This document shows, one piece after another, positions 7,643 through 16,916 of a stretch of 64,000 bases of DNA. The stretch lies in NCBI GenBank assembly GCA_029975555.1, contig JARKOY010000021.1, positions 1 to 64,000 on the forward strand. The letters run 5' to 3'. The first letter of the stretch is position 1; each line of letters begins with the position of its first letter. Made by a program: the position numbers and the translations under genes. Source of the DNA: Spirochaetia bacterium (GTDB taxonomy: Bacteria; Spirochaetota; Spirochaetia; Treponematales; Rectinemataceae). The notes under the pieces are model-generated. The model was not told where the DNA came from, did not search any database, and was given only the letters and a program-made list of their open reading frames with translations.

Positions 7643-9646
7643 ATGAATATTCCTGCATTGCAGTCCATTGCGCTGTCCGTGCGGAGTCTCACCATCGATG
7701 CGGTTCAGAAGGCGAATTCGGGTCATCCGGGCATGCCGATGGGCGCCGCCGAGCTCGGCGCCTTCTTGTACGGCGTCGAACTCAAGTACAACCCGAAGGA
7801 CCCAAGGTGGCTCAACCGAGACCGCTTCGTGCTCTCGGCAGGCCACGGTTCGATGTTCCTCTATGCGCTTCTCCACATGGCGGGCTTCGACCTCTCGCTC
7901 GACGACATAAAGGCGTTCCGTCAGGTCGGTTCGAAGTGCCCCGGGCACCCCGAATACGGCGTCACCCCCGGTGTGGAGACGACCACAGGACCGCTCGGAC
8001 AGGGAATTGCCACCGCAGTCGGGATGGCGATCGCCGAGCGCAAGATGGCGGCGCACTTCAACAGGCCAGGCCAGAGCATCATCGACCACCGTATCTTTGT
8101 GCTTGCAGGCGACGGATGCTTTATGGAAGGCGTCGCCAGCGAGGCGTGCTCGCTGGCAGGCCACCTGGGACTCGGAAATCTCATCGTGTATTACGACTCA
8201 AACCACATCAGCATCGACGGTTCGACTGACATCGCCTTTACCGAAGACGTGGGCAAGCGCTTCGAAGCCTACGGCTGGCAGGTGCTCCGCGGCTCGATGT
8301 ACAATTTTGAGGAACTCGCGGCGCTCACCGCCGAGGCCAAGGCCGACACGACAAGGCCTTCGCTCATCATCCTCGAGAGCGTGATCGGCAAGGGTTCGCC
8401 CTCGAAGCAGGGCACGAGCGGCATCCACGGCTCTCCGCTGGGCGAAGAAGAAGCGCGCAAGGCGAAGGAAGCGCTCGGCATTCCGCTCGATGAACCTTTC
8501 TGGGTCTCCCCGGAGGCCTGCGCCTACTTCGAGGCGCACCGAAAGACGCTCGAACAGGAGTATGTGGCGTGGCAGGAGCGCTTTGAGGCTTGGAAGAAGG
8601 CGAACCCAGAGCTTGCCGGCGAACTTTCCGTGTGGCTCAGCGGCAAGGCGTCGCATGCGCTTGCCCTGCCGACATTCAAGGCAGGCGACAAAATAGCGAC
8701 GCGCAACGCATCCGGCAAGTGCCTTGCCGCGGTCGCGAGCGCCTGGCCGAACTTGATCGGCGGCTCGGCAGACCTGACGAGCCCCAATGTCAGCCAGCTT
8801 CCTCCCAACGCCGACGGCACTCCTCTCGTCTTCACGAAGGAAAATCTTGCCGGCCGCTACATTCACTTCGGCGTGCGCGAGCACGGCATGGCGGCCGTAG
8901 CCAACGGCATCGCGCTGTACGGCGGGCTCCGCGCCTTTGTGGCGACCTTCCTGGTCTTTGCGGATTATCTGCGCCCTGCCCTGCGGCTCTCCGCGCTCAT
9001 GAAGGTGCCGGTGGTCTACGTGTTCACCCACGACTCGATCTATGTGGGCGAAGATGGGCCGACGCACCAGCCGGTCGAGGCGCTCGCCGCGCTGCGCGCG
9101 ATACCGGGGCTGCACGTCATCCGCCCCGCCGATGCGGAGGAGACCGCCGTCGCGTGGCGCATCGCGATGGAGAGGCTGGATGGACCGACCGCGCTCGTGT
9201 TCTCGCGGCAGAACCTGCCCGTGCTGGAAAAGGCCGATCCGGACTGGCCCTCCACGATGGCGCTCGGCGCATACGTCGTGCAGAATCCCGACCGCGCGCC
9301 CGACGTGACGCTCGTGGCCTCTGGGTCTGAAGTCTCGCTGGCGATCGCCGCGGCGGACATCGTGCGGGCGCAGCGCCCGAACACGGCCGTGCGCGTGGTG
9401 TCGGTCCCCGATAGGCAGGCCTTCTACGCGGCGCCCGCGCCGGTGCGCGAGACAATGCTCTCACCAGGCTCGCTGGTCTTTGTGGCCGAAGCCGGCGTCG
9501 CCGAAGGCTGGGAGCGCATCGCTCCACCAGAACACATCCTCTCGATCGAACGCTTTGGGGAATCGGGCCCCGGCGACAAAGTGGCGGAACACCTTGGCTT
9601 TACGGCCCAGGCACTTGCCCAGAAGGTGCTCGCAACACTCAAGTGA
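7643..9646 (+). CDS. tkt: Transketolase
   Basis: A 667-residue thiamine-diphosphate enzyme moving two-carbon units between sugar phosphates in the pentose phosphate pathway. The N-terminal part has the substrate His motif (SGHPGMPMGAAEL, residues 26-38), the GPLGQG segment and the ThDP/metal motif (GDGCFMEG ... YYDSNHISIDG). The pyrimidine domain has REHGM near residue 413, with the conserved Glu, and the C-terminal domain is complete. AAGGAG precedes the ATG by about 7 nt. The gene appears to be its own transcription unit, since a strong hairpin follows 6 nt after the stop and uvrC ends 164 nt upstream. Confidence 0.97.
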   Translation: MNIPALQSIALSVRSLTIDAVQKANSGHPGMPMGAAELGAFLYGVELKYNPKDPRWLNRDRFVLSAGHGSMFLYALLHMAGFDLSLDDIKAFRQVGSKCPGHPEYGVTPGVETTTGPLGQGIATAVGMAIAERKMAAHFNRPGQSIIDHRIFVLAGDGCFMEGVASEACSLAGHLGLGNLIVYYDSNHISIDGSTDIAFTEDVGKRFEAYGWQVLRGSMYNFEELAALTAEAKADTTRPSLIILESVIGKGSPSKQGTSGIHGSPLGEEEARKAKEALGIPLDEPFWVSPEACAYFEAHRKTLEQEYVAWQERFEAWKKANPELAGELSVWLSGKASHALALPTFKAGDKIATRNASGKCLAAVASAWPNLIGGSADLTSPNVSQLPPNADGTPLVFTKENLAGRYIHFGVREHGMAAVANGIALYGGLRAFVATFLVFADYLRPALRLSALMKVPVVYVFTHDSIYVGEDGPTHQPVEALAALRAIPGLHVIRPADAEETAVAWRIAMERLDGPTALVFSRQNLPVLEKADPDWPSTMALGAYVVQNPDRAPDVTLVASGSEVSLAIAAADIVRAQRPNTAVRVVSVPDRQAFYAAPAPVRETMLSPGSLVFVAEAGVAEGWERIAPPEHILSIERFGESGPGDKVAEHLGFTAQALAQKVLATLK

Positions 9647-9652
9647 ACCATG

Positions 9653-9683
9653 ACCGACGCGCACCATTCAGGTGCACGTCGGT
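9653..9683 (+). terminator. Stem-loop directly after tkt
   Basis: ACCGACGCGCACC and GGTGCACGTCGGT form a 13-bp stem with one mismatch and a 5-nt loop, beginning 6 nt after the tkt stop. There is no T-tract, so it may be an RNA 3'-end stabiliser or a weak terminator rather than a classic intrinsic one. Confidence 0.45.
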
Positions 9684-9705
9684 GCATCATCGGCGTGTCG
9701 GCATT

Positions 9706-9733
9706 ATGTAACGCATGTAACGCATTATATAAT
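9706..9733 (+). promoter_or_regulatory. Tandem 9-bp repeat abutting a TATAAT box
   Basis: ATGTAACGC is repeated exactly at 9706-9714 and 9715-9723, directly upstream of TATAAT at 9728-9733. A second -10-like box (TATAAA) lies at 9781-9786. This is the promoter region of the sensor kinase gene; the repeats occupy the -15 to -35 zone of the first promoter and could be an activator or repressor site. Confidence 0.4.
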
Positions 9734-9845
9734 AGTGTAAATATTTAAGTCTCTGGAACTCGTGTTCTCCTTCGTGGTACTATAAACCGTTCCTTCTAAT
9801 TCTGCTAAAGGTATACAGGAGGTTTTGGCCAAGGAGCATCTCACC

Positions 9846-11924
9846 ATGCACGAGACAGATACCCGGCACCGCAGCGTTTTCGCCGATATTCGACAGCTGA
9901 AGGCTGCCGAACGGATAGGTTTCACCGTTCTCTTTGTCGTCCTCATGGGCTTCGCCACTGTCAGCGCATATTTTCAGTGGCAGGGCATTCTCCGCGACAA
10001 AAAATCGTATATAGAACTCATCGGCATGTCAAAAATCGGGCAGTTCAAATCTTGGTACGACACGCAGATGGCGGAAGCGAAGGAACTGTCCGAATCATCG
10101 GTATTCATAGATATCGTCGCCGATGCGGCAAAAGACCCATCGGACAAGAACCTTGGCCGCATCGACAGCTTTTTGCGGCCCATCCTCCGCTCCTACAACT
10201 ACGCGGACAGCGCCGTGCTCACCTCGGATCTTCGCCTTCTCGTCTCGCTGACCCAACTGGCCAAAGCCGACTGTTCTGAGGTGCGCAAAGAAATTTCTAG
10301 AAAAAAGTCGCTCGTGTCTTTCTTTACGACGCTCCACCTCACGAGTCCCTACGGAAAGCCCGGATTTCACCTCATAATCCCTCTCTTTAAAGACGAACAA
10401 AAACAACCTTTCGCCTACCTGGTCCAGACCTTTTTTGCCGACGATTACCTGTATCCTATGCTGGCCCAGTGGTCCGGCGGCGCAAAAACAGGAGAGACGC
10501 TCCTCCTCGAGCGCCGCGGCGATACGGTCCAGGCGCTGAACCCCTCCACTCTCGTCAAGATTTCTGCATTTTCGCTGCTGGTCTCCGTCAATGACGGGCA
10601 TACCGTCGAGGCCCGTGCCGGCCTTGGCCAGAGGGGTGTGCTGACAGGAAAGGATTACAGGGGCAAGCACGTGCTCGCCGCGGTGAACTACGTGCCGGAG
10701 CTCGGCTGGATCGTTCTCTGCAAAATGGATTATTCCGAAGCGTTCTCCTCGTGGATTCCGACGCTCGTGATCCTTGTTGTCTTTTTTCTCGTCACCTTGG
10801 CGGCCAGCCTTGCGGGTTCCTACGTGCTCATCTCCACACGAACCCTCTCCGCATTCCGCTCGCGACTCGAACTTCTTAAGCGCAGTGAACGCAGCGAAGC
10901 GCTGCTCAGCGCAATCCTCGAGCGCGTCGACGCCCCTGTCGTCATCGTGGACGAGGCGTCGACGATCCAATTCTCGAACCAATCGTTCAAAGAACGCTTC
11001 GGGGACAGTTTGCCCAAGGAGCTCCTCTATGTTCCGTCAGCCCTCGAGGAGGGCGCACGTTCCTACAGGCTCGCGCTTCAGGACACGAAAGGGAATGCCC
11101 TGCACCTCTATGTGATGCCGATCCATATTCTCCTCAGGGGTCAAGAGACACTTTCCGGCTACGTGATGCGGGACGTCACCGAGCTCGAAGCTGCGCTCGA
11201 ACAGGTTCAGGAACTCAACCAGGGGCTTTCCAGGCAAGTAGAGACGCAGACAAAGCGTATCCTCGAAGCCAAGGAAGAACTGCGCACCATCGCCTCCGCC
11301 ATCTCCCACAATTTGGCCGCTCCGCTGCGCACCATCGAGTCGTTCAGCGAACTGCTCGCGACAAGAGCTCTCGACCAGCTCGACGCGGAGACAGCGGATT
11401 ATGTGATGCGCATCCGGAGAGCCTCTGCAAACATGGCAAACCTCACCGACGATCTGATGACCTTTCTGTCGCTCGATTCTGTGGTGCTCGCCCGCGAGGA
11501 ATTCGACTTCAGCATTGCGGCACAAGAGATTACATCGGACATCATTAAGCGGAGTCCCAAGCGGTGCTACCGGATCACCATCATGCCGGGCCTCAAAGTG
11601 CAGGGAGACCGGGCGCTTCTGAAGACCGCCTTTCGCAATGTCCTGGAAAATGCGTTCCAATATTGCTCTGACAACACAGTCTCCTCCATCGAGATAGGGA
11701 GGTACGGCGAGCGCGGCATCTTCGTCAAGGACAACGGCATCGGCATGACGCCCGAAGAGATCGAGTCGATCGTAAATCCGTCTCCCACGACGGAACCCGA
11801 CCATTATATCCCTGGCCTAAGCGTGGGACTCACGATCAGCAAAAAAATCGTGGAGCTGCACGGCGGCAGTCTCGAAATCGAGAGCGAAGCGGGCGGGGGT
11901 ACGACAGTCCGCTTCAAATTTTGA
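9846..11924 (+). CDS. Membrane-bound sensor histidine kinase (orphan)
   Basis: About 692 residues. One membrane helix near residues 25-48 and a second near 305-330 enclose a large extracytoplasmic sensing region of Cache-like size. A PAS-like cytoplasmic segment follows, then a coiled coil (residues roughly 445-475) and the kinase core. The phospho-acceptor is His488 in SAISHNLAAPLRTIESF. The ATPase has an N box (NVLENAFQYC), a G1 box (VKDNGIGM) and a G2 box (GLSVGLTISKKI), so it should be active. I use ATG 9846, 9 nt after AAGGAG; a TTG at 9825 is also in frame but sits too close to AGGAGG. No response regulator is adjacent, so the partner and signal are unknown. It converges on the MarC gene. 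Confidence 0.9.
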   Translation: MHETDTRHRSVFADIRQLKAAERIGFTVLFVVLMGFATVSAYFQWQGILRDKKSYIELIGMSKIGQFKSWYDTQMAEAKELSESSVFIDIVADAAKDPSDKNLGRIDSFLRPILRSYNYADSAVLTSDLRLLVSLTQLAKADCSEVRKEISRKKSLVSFFTTLHLTSPYGKPGFHLIIPLFKDEQKQPFAYLVQTFFADDYLYPMLAQWSGGAKTGETLLLERRGDTVQALNPSTLVKISAFSLLVSVNDGHTVEARAGLGQRGVLTGKDYRGKHVLAAVNYVPELGWIVLCKMDYSEAFSSWIPTLVILVVFFLVTLAASLAGSYVLISTRTLSAFRSRLELLKRSERSEALLSAILERVDAPVVIVDEASTIQFSNQSFKERFGDSLPKELLYVPSALEEGARSYRLALQDTKGNALHLYVMPIHILLRGQETLSGYVMRDVTELEAALEQVQELNQGLSRQVETQTKRILEAKEELRTIASAISHNLAAPLRTIESFSELLATRALDQLDAETADYVMRIRRASANMANLTDDLMTFLSLDSVVLAREEFDFSIAAQEITSDIIKRSPKRCYRITIMPGLKVQGDRALLKTAFRNVLENAFQYCSDNTVSSIEIGRYGERGIFVKDNGIGMTPEEIESIVNPSPTTEPDHYIPGLSVGLTISKKIVELHGGSLEIESEAGGGTTVRFKF

Positions 11925-11971
11925 GCATTTTGCGGAGCACAGGTTCGCGGAGCGCGGGCTCCGTCGCCTCA

Positions 11972-12568
11972 CTACCGTGCCAGATACTGGGAGAGCCCCT
12001 CCAGCAGCATCTCGATCGAGATCGCGGACAGCACGAGGCCCATGAGGCGCTCCATGGCAGAAAGAGCCCTCGGCCCAAGCCACTGCTCCAGCTTCGTCGA
12101 CGTGAAAAACGCCACCATCGTCACCAGCATGGCGACAAAAATCGCCCCCACCCACTCGAGGCCGCGCGAGGGGTCCGACTTCATGAGGAGCATCACGTAG
12201 GTGATGGCGCTCGGCCCCGCGATCAGCGGAATGGCGACCGGCACGATGAAGGGCTCCCCCTCGATCTCATCCTCGACGAGTTTGCCCCCTGTGCCTGGGA
12301 AAATCATGTTCAGCGCGATCAAAAAAAGAATCACTCCCCCCGATATGCGCAGGATGTCGTCGGAGAGCCCCAGCGCACTCAAAAACACGTTGCCAAAGAA
12401 GAGAAATCCTACGAGCACCAGAAAGGCGATCAGACACTCGCGGAGTATCACCAAAGGTCGCCTCGCCTGCGGCACATTCTTGAGCGAAGAGATGAACAGA
12501 GGGATATTGCCGAGCGGGTCCGTAATCAAGACGAGCAGAATGGTCACCGACAGAAAACTTCGATTCAT
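11972..12568 (-). CDS. MarC-family integral membrane protein (UPF0056)
   Basis: A 198-residue protein with about six membrane helices. The family's recognisable LITDPLGNIPLF motif is at residues 14-25, and IPLIAGPSAIT is near residue 113. The family was named from the E. coli mar locus, but no direct role in antibiotic resistance has been shown, and the transported compound is unknown. GAGGAGG precedes the ATG by 7 nt. It lies 94 nt downstream of ettA on the same strand and ends 47 nt from the convergent kinase gene. Confidence 0.88.
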   Translation of the reverse strand: MNRSFLSVTILLVLITDPLGNIPLFISSLKNVPQARRPLVILRECLIAFLVLVGFLFFGNVFLSALGLSDDILRISGGVILFLIALNMIFPGTGGKLVEDEIEGEPFIVPVAIPLIAGPSAITYVMLLMKSDPSRGLEWVGAIFVAMLVTMVAFFTSTKLEQWLGPRALSAMERLMGLVLSAISIEMLLEGLSQYLAR

Positions 12569-12662
12569 GAAGTCGCCTCCTCAATGCCAAACTCGATTCA
12601 ACACTCGCACCCCGCGCGAAACACTGAAAAACCACAGTGGCCACCTGGGCACGCCTCAGGCC

Positions 12663-14345
12663 CTACCGTTCGAGCTTGCGGTACACGATGCGGTGCGGAC
12701 GGTCCGCCTCGATGCCGAGGCGCTGGCGACGCCACTCGGCGAATTCGGACCAGTTACCGTCGTACCAGATCACTTCCGAATCACCTTCGAAGGCCAGAAT
12801 GTGGGTGCAGACCCTGTCGAGGAACCAGCGGTCGTGGCTCACCACCATCGCCGAGCCTGCGAAGTCGTCGAGCGCCTCTTCGAGCGCGCGTAAGGTGTTC
12901 ACGTCGAGATCGTTCGTCGGTTCGTCGAGGAGGAGCACATTCGCGCCTTCTTTTATCATGAGCGCGAGGTTGAGACGGTTGCGCTCGCCCCCGGAGAGGG
13001 TGCCGACTTTCTTCTGCTGGTCGGCCCCCGTAAAGTTGAACCACGCGCAGTAGGCGCGGCTGTTCACCTCGGTGCGTCCGCCGAGAGAAATGACGTCGTG
13101 GCCGTCGGAGAGCGTCTCCCACACGGTCTTGTCCGGATCGAGGCGGGCGCGCATCTGGTCGGCGTAGGCGAGCCTGACCGTATCGCCGAGGCGGAGGCTG
13201 CCCGCGTCGGGCTTCTCTTTGCCGGCGATCATGTTGAGGAGGGTAGTCTTGCCCGCCCCGTTGGGCCCCACAATGCCGACGATCGCGCCCGGCGGCACAG
13301 AAAAGCTGAGGTTTTCGAAGAGTTCGGTGTCGCCGAAGGCCTTGGAAATGCCTTTAGCCTCGATGACGACGTCGCCGAGGCGCGGGCCGGGCGGAATGAC
13401 GAGGCGCACCTCGCGAAGTTTCTCTTTCGTGTCTTCAGCCAAAAGGCGCTCGTAACGCTCGATGCGCGCTTTACTTTTCGCGTGGCGGCCCTTGGGGCTC
13501 ATGCCGATCCACTCGAGTTCGCGGGCTAAGGTCCGCGCGCGAATGGACTCGCCCTTCTCTTCCTGTTCGAGGCGTTGGCGTTTCTGTTCGAGCCAGGAAG
13601 AGTAGTTGCCTTTCCAAGGGATTCCTTCTCCGCGGTCGAGCTCGAGGATCCAGCCCGCCACGTTTTCGAGGAAGTAGCGGTCGTGCGTGACGGCGATCAC
13701 CGTGCCAGGATACGAGCGCAGGTACTGTTCGAGCCAGGCTATGGTCTCCGCGTCCAGGTGGTTGGTCGGTTCGTCGAGGAGCAGGATGTCGGGCTTTTGG
13801 AGGAGGAGTCGACACAGGGCGACGCGGCGGCGCTCACCGCCGGAGAGGGTGTCGACAGGCTGTTCTCCCGGGGGACAGCGCAGCACATCCATGGAGAATT
13901 CGAGCTTGGCCTCGATGTCCCAGGCGTCGAGGGCGTCGATCTTCTCTTGAATTTCGGCCTGCTTCGCGGCGAGCGCGTCGAAGTCGGCGTCGGGCTCTCC
14001 GAACGCCTCGTTGATGCGCTCGAACTCCGCGTGGAGGTCCATGATGTCCTTCACGCCTTCCGAGACCACCTCGCGCACGGTCTTGCCGGGCTCGAGGTGC
14101 GGCTCCTGCGGCAGATAGCCGATCTTATACCCCGGCGCGCAGGCCACCTCACCCGAAAACTCCGTATCGAGCCCGGCCATGATCCTCAAGAGCGTCGATT
14201 TTCCTGAGCCGTTGAGGCCGATGACGCCTATCTTCGCGCCGTAAAAATACGAAAGGCTGATATCCTTGAGCACCTGCTTCGTGCCGTAGCGCTTCGAGAG
14301 CCGGTACATCGAATAAATAATTTTCTTGTCGTCCGTTGTGGGCAT
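12663..14345 (-). CDS. ettA: ABC-F translation factor EttA
   Basis: A 560-residue soluble tandem-ATPase. Two complete ABC domains carry Walker A motifs (GLNGSGKST near residue 43, GPNGAGKTT near 355), two LSGGERRR/LSGGERNR signatures and DEPTNHLD/DEPTNDLD Walker B boxes. They are joined by the charged P-site tRNA-interacting linker. Length and lack of membrane segments match EttA, which binds the ribosomal E site and gates entry into elongation according to ATP/ADP ratio. I chose ATG 14345 rather than GTG 14351; a TATAGT box ends 6 nt upstream, so the message is probably leaderless. It likely reads through into the MarC-type gene. Confidence 0.95.
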   Translation of the reverse strand: MPTTDDKKIIYSMYRLSKRYGTKQVLKDISLSYFYGAKIGVIGLNGSGKSTLLRIMAGLDTEFSGEVACAPGYKIGYLPQEPHLEPGKTVREVVSEGVKDIMDLHAEFERINEAFGEPDADFDALAAKQAEIQEKIDALDAWDIEAKLEFSMDVLRCPPGEQPVDTLSGGERRRVALCRLLLQKPDILLLDEPTNHLDAETIAWLEQYLRSYPGTVIAVTHDRYFLENVAGWILELDRGEGIPWKGNYSSWLEQKRQRLEQEEKGESIRARTLARELEWIGMSPKGRHAKSKARIERYERLLAEDTKEKLREVRLVIPPGPRLGDVVIEAKGISKAFGDTELFENLSFSVPPGAIVGIVGPNGAGKTTLLNMIAGKEKPDAGSLRLGDTVRLAYADQMRARLDPDKTVWETLSDGHDVISLGGRTEVNSRAYCAWFNFTGADQQKKVGTLSGGERNRLNLALMIKEGANVLLLDEPTNDLDVNTLRALEEALDDFAGSAMVVSHDRWFLDRVCTHILAFEGDSEVIWYDGNWSEFAEWRRQRLGIEADRPHRIVYRKLER

Positions 14346-14351
14346 GGACAC

Positions 14352-14380
14352 ACTATAGCGGAAAAAGGCGCCTCAGTGCA
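14352..14380 (-). promoter_or_regulatory. Promoter of ettA (leaderless)
   Basis: On the minus strand TATAGT (14357-14352) lies 6 nt before the ATG, and a weak -35 box TGCACT is 17 nt further upstream. The -10 match and spacing are good; the -35 match is poor. Confidence 0.45.
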
Positions 14381-14526
14381 GGGGGCCGCGGGTAAGGGGG
14401 CTGCGAAGAAACGAGGTGCAGACGTTTACGCGCCTGGCGCGCATCAAGGGGCGCGCGGATCGCGGGCAAGGGCGCATGAGGCACACATGGGCGCCCAATC
14501 CAGATCCAAAGGCCGCGCGTGCGTGC

Positions 14527-14532
14527 TATACT
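14527..14532 (+). promoter_or_regulatory. -10 box of the ATL gene (leaderless)
   Basis: TATACT ends 6 nt before the ATG at 14539, and no ribosome-binding site is present. The -35 region is poor, so the promoter may need an activator or an extended -10 (TGCTATACT). Confidence 0.45.
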
Positions 14533-14538
14533 GACACC

Positions 14539-14859
14539 ATGCCACGTGAACAGACCCGGCGGATCCTCGATGCGCTCCGGGCCGTGCCGCGCGGTCGGGT
14601 GGCCTCGTACGGGCAGATCGCAATGCTCGCCGGGCACCCCCGCGGCGCGGGTGGGGCGCGCGATGTGGTGAGCATCCTCGTCTCGATGTCGGAGAAAGAG
14701 AACCTTCCGTGGTGGAGAATCGTCCGTAAAGATGGAGCCATCGCGCTCTCTCCGGGGAGCGGAGCTGAGCTCCAGCGCTCGCTCCTCCTTCGGGAGGGCG
14801 TCGCATTCGACGCCTCGGGGAAGGTGGCGCAGGCCTATTTCTGGACCATGGACGAATAG
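14539..14859 (+). CDS. Alkyltransferase-like protein (ATL), MGMT fold without active-site Cys
   Basis: A 106-residue protein corresponding to the DNA-binding domain of O6-alkylguanine-DNA alkyltransferase. The helix with the arginine finger (GRVASYGQIA, residues 19-28) and the following GHPRGAG segment are present. The active-site PCHR motif is PWWR at residues 57-60, so the acceptor cysteine is Trp58. Proteins with Trp in this position (E. coli YbaZ/Atl1, S. pombe Atl1) bind bulky O6-alkylguanines and hand them to nucleotide excision repair instead of demethylating them. uvrC lies only 7 kb away. The start at 14539 follows a -10 box by 6 nt; the open frame continues upstream but is non-coding in appearance. 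Confidence 0.9.
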   Translation: MPREQTRRILDALRAVPRGRVASYGQIAMLAGHPRGAGGARDVVSILVSMSEKENLPWWRIVRKDGAIALSPGSGAELQRSLLLREGVAFDASGKVAQAYFWTMDE

Positions 14860-14894
14860 GGTCTCGGCTAGCGGCCTGGCGCGCGACTACAGGC

Positions 14895-15692
14895 TCAAGC
14901 CCAATTTTTCAGATTGGGCGCCTCGATTTCCTTGAAGTAGCGCACCGTACCCACGCGCAGCTCGTCGGTGGCGTCATCGTCGCAGACCAAAATCGCCTTT
15001 GGGTGCAACTGGAGGCAGCTGATCGTCCACATGTGGTTGAGGCCCATTTCGACCGCGTGCCGGAGCGCCCTCGCCTTCTCGATGCCCGACACCATGATGA
15101 GCACTTCTCGGGCCTCCATGATCGTGCCTACCCCGACGGTGAGCGCGTGGGATGGCACTTTCTCTGGGTCTCCGGCGAAGAACCGTGCATTCGCGAGTTT
15201 CGTGTCGCGCGTCAGCGTCTTGATGCGCGTCCGAGAAGACAGCGAGGAGCCGGGCTCATTGAAGGCGATGTGACCGTCTGCACCGACGCCTCCGACGAAG
15301 AGGTCGATGCCACCCGCCTCTTCTATCGCCTCCTCGTAGCGCCTGCACTCCTCGTCCAAATCCGGCGCCATGCCGTCGAGGATGTGGACATTCTCTTTTT
15401 TTATATCGATATGAGAAAAGAAATTATCCCACATAAAACGGTGGTAGCTCCGCTCGTCATCGGCAGGGAGCCCGACGTATTCGTCCATATTGAAGGTGAC
15501 GACATTCCTGAAGCTGACCTTGCCGGCCTTATTGAGGCGGATCAGTTCTCTGTACATACCGAGCGGGGTGGAACCTGTGGGGAGGCCCAGCACGAAAGGC
15601 GCATCTGCCGGATGTTCGTTGATGCGCTGCATGACATGGTGTGCGGCCCACCGCGACACACCATCGTAGTTGTTCTGGATGATGACCCTCAT
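14895..15692 (-). CDS. nagB: Glucosamine-6-phosphate deaminase
   Basis: A 265-residue enzyme converting glucosamine-6-phosphate to fructose-6-phosphate and ammonia. The family motifs are present in order: phosphate-binding [16 protein letters not shown] near residue 36, FNMDEYVGL near 68 with the catalytic Asp, and [13 protein letters not shown] near 136 with the catalytic His. Length is normal. It follows nagA by 19 nt on the same strand, so the pair degrades N-acetylglucosamine-6-phosphate to glycolysis. It ends close to the convergent ATL gene. No PTS or GlcNAc kinase gene is nearby, so the source of GlcNAc-6-P is not shown in this window. Confidence 0.96.
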   Translation of the reverse strand: MRVIIQNNYDGVSRWAAHHVMQRINEHPADAPFVLGLPTGSTPLGMYRELIRLNKAGKVSFRNVVTFNMDEYVGLPADDERSYHRFMWDNFFSHIDIKKENVHILDGMAPDLDEECRRYEEAIEEAGGIDLFVGGVGADGHIAFNEPGSSLSSRTRIKTLTRDTKLANARFFAGDPEKVPSHALTVGVGTIMEAREVLIMVSGIEKARALRHAVEMGLNHMWTISCLQLHPKAILVCDDDATDELRVGTVRYFKEIEAPNLKNWA

Positions 15693-15711
15693 CGTCTTCC
15701 TCTCATTGTGC

Positions 15712-16893
15712 TCATTGTGCGCTGCGTCGATACACTATCTCGCCGCCGATAATCGTCATCTGCGCCTCAAAGTTGTCGTTCGCGAGCAGAAGGTCAGCCC
15801 GAAAACCGGGGCTGATCATCCCCTTCCTGTGGAGGCCGAAAATTCTGGCGGGGTTGGCGCTCGCCATTTTCACCGCGCTTTCGAGGGGCACGCCAAAGCT
15901 TATGAGGTTGCGCACGCCCTCGATCATGGTGAGAGAGCTGCCGGCGATGACGCCATCGCTCGCCCGATAGAAAAGATTGCGCTCCAGGTACACCTCCTCC
16001 TCGTTGGCGAACATCGGCCCCTCGGTCGCCTGCTTCGTCGGTTTCAGAGAGTCCGTGACGAGCACGATGTTGCCCTCCGGCTTATCCCTGAAGAGTAGGC
16101 GGATGAGGTCAGGGTGCACGTGGAGGCCGTCGGCGATGATCTCGCAGGACAGATCGGGCTGAATCAACACCGCGCCGACCGCATTGGGGTTTCGGTGGTG
16201 GAGTCTGCTCATGGCGTTGAACATGTGCGTCGAATGACGAATACCGGCCTGCATGCCTTCGATCATGTTCTCGTAGCTCGCGTCGGTGTGGCCCGCCTGC
16301 AGCACGATGCCGAGCCTGTTGCAGAAGAGCGCAAGTTCGCGCATGCCCTTGAGTTCGGGGGCGACCGTCATGCTGACGAGGTGCCCCTCTGAGGCTTCCC
16401 AGAGGCGCTGCATGAGGCCCAGGTCAACCGGGCGGACAAACTCGACCCTCTGCACGCCGAGTTGGGCCGGCGAAATGAAGGGACCCTCCATGTGGACCCC
16501 GACGATCTCGGCGCCCTCCTCGCGCCCCATCGCGGAGACAACCGCGCGGATGGCGCGCACCATGTCCTCTTCTGGCATGGGGTAAATCGTGGGGACAAAC
16601 GAAGTCACTCCCCATGCGGGGAGGATTTTGCTCATTTCGAGGATGGAATCGGCGGAGAGGTCTTCCGTACCGTATCCGCCGATCCCGTGAATGTGCGTGT
16701 CGATAAAGCCTGGAGTAAGGTAGGCGCCGTCCGCGTCGATGAGCTCGACATCCGGCGCAAATGTCTTCTGGGCGAAGCGCCGCTCGGAAAAGACATCCGC
16801 AATCGAATCGCCTTCCACGAGCACCGCACTGCGGTCCATGCGCGCATAGCCCGCAATGACGGTGGCATTGTGGATGCAAAACGCTGATCTCAT
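15712..16893 (-). CDS. nagA: N-acetylglucosamine-6-phosphate deacetylase
   Basis: A 393-residue amidohydrolase that removes acetate from GlcNAc-6-phosphate. The sequence has the barrel-entry metal motif [16 protein letters not shown] (residues 63-78), [14 protein letters not shown] with the catalytic-site Glu, the two metal-binding histidines in LQAGHTDAS and [16 protein letters not shown], and the catalytic Asp in LVTDS. It lies 23 nt downstream of the TPR gene and 19 nt upstream of nagB, giving a likely TPR-nagA-nagB operon. The start ATG follows a purine-rich stretch (AGGAAGG, 14 nt away; GAGGGC, adjacent), so the ribosome-binding site is not ideal. Confidence 0.95.
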   Translation of the reverse strand: MRSAFCIHNATVIAGYARMDRSAVLVEGDSIADVFSERRFAQKTFAPDVELIDADGAYLTPGFIDTHIHGIGGYGTEDLSADSILEMSKILPAWGVTSFVPTIYPMPEEDMVRAIRAVVSAMGREEGAEIVGVHMEGPFISPAQLGVQRVEFVRPVDLGLMQRLWEASEGHLVSMTVAPELKGMRELALFCNRLGIVLQAGHTDASYENMIEGMQAGIRHSTHMFNAMSRLHHRNPNAVGAVLIQPDLSCEIIADGLHVHPDLIRLLFRDKPEGNIVLVTDSLKPTKQATEGPMFANEEEVYLERNLFYRASDGVIAGSSLTMIEGVRNLISFGVPLESAVKMASANPARIFGLHRKGMISPGFRADLLLANDNFEAQMTIIGGEIVYRRSAQ

Positions 16894-16916
16894 GCCCTCA
16901 GTTGTCCTTCCTATCT

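Noticed and set aside
9706-9723. CRISPR-like repeat
   Set aside because: Only two directly adjacent 9-mers with no spacers; read as a promoter element.
11948-11963. CGGAGC/GCTCCG hairpin between the kinase and MarC genes as a terminator
   Set aside because: Only a 6-bp stem with no T-tract in either direction.
14899-14919. Inverted repeat GCCCAAT/ATTGGGC as nagB terminator
   Set aside because: It lies within the last codons of nagB and has no T-tract on either side.
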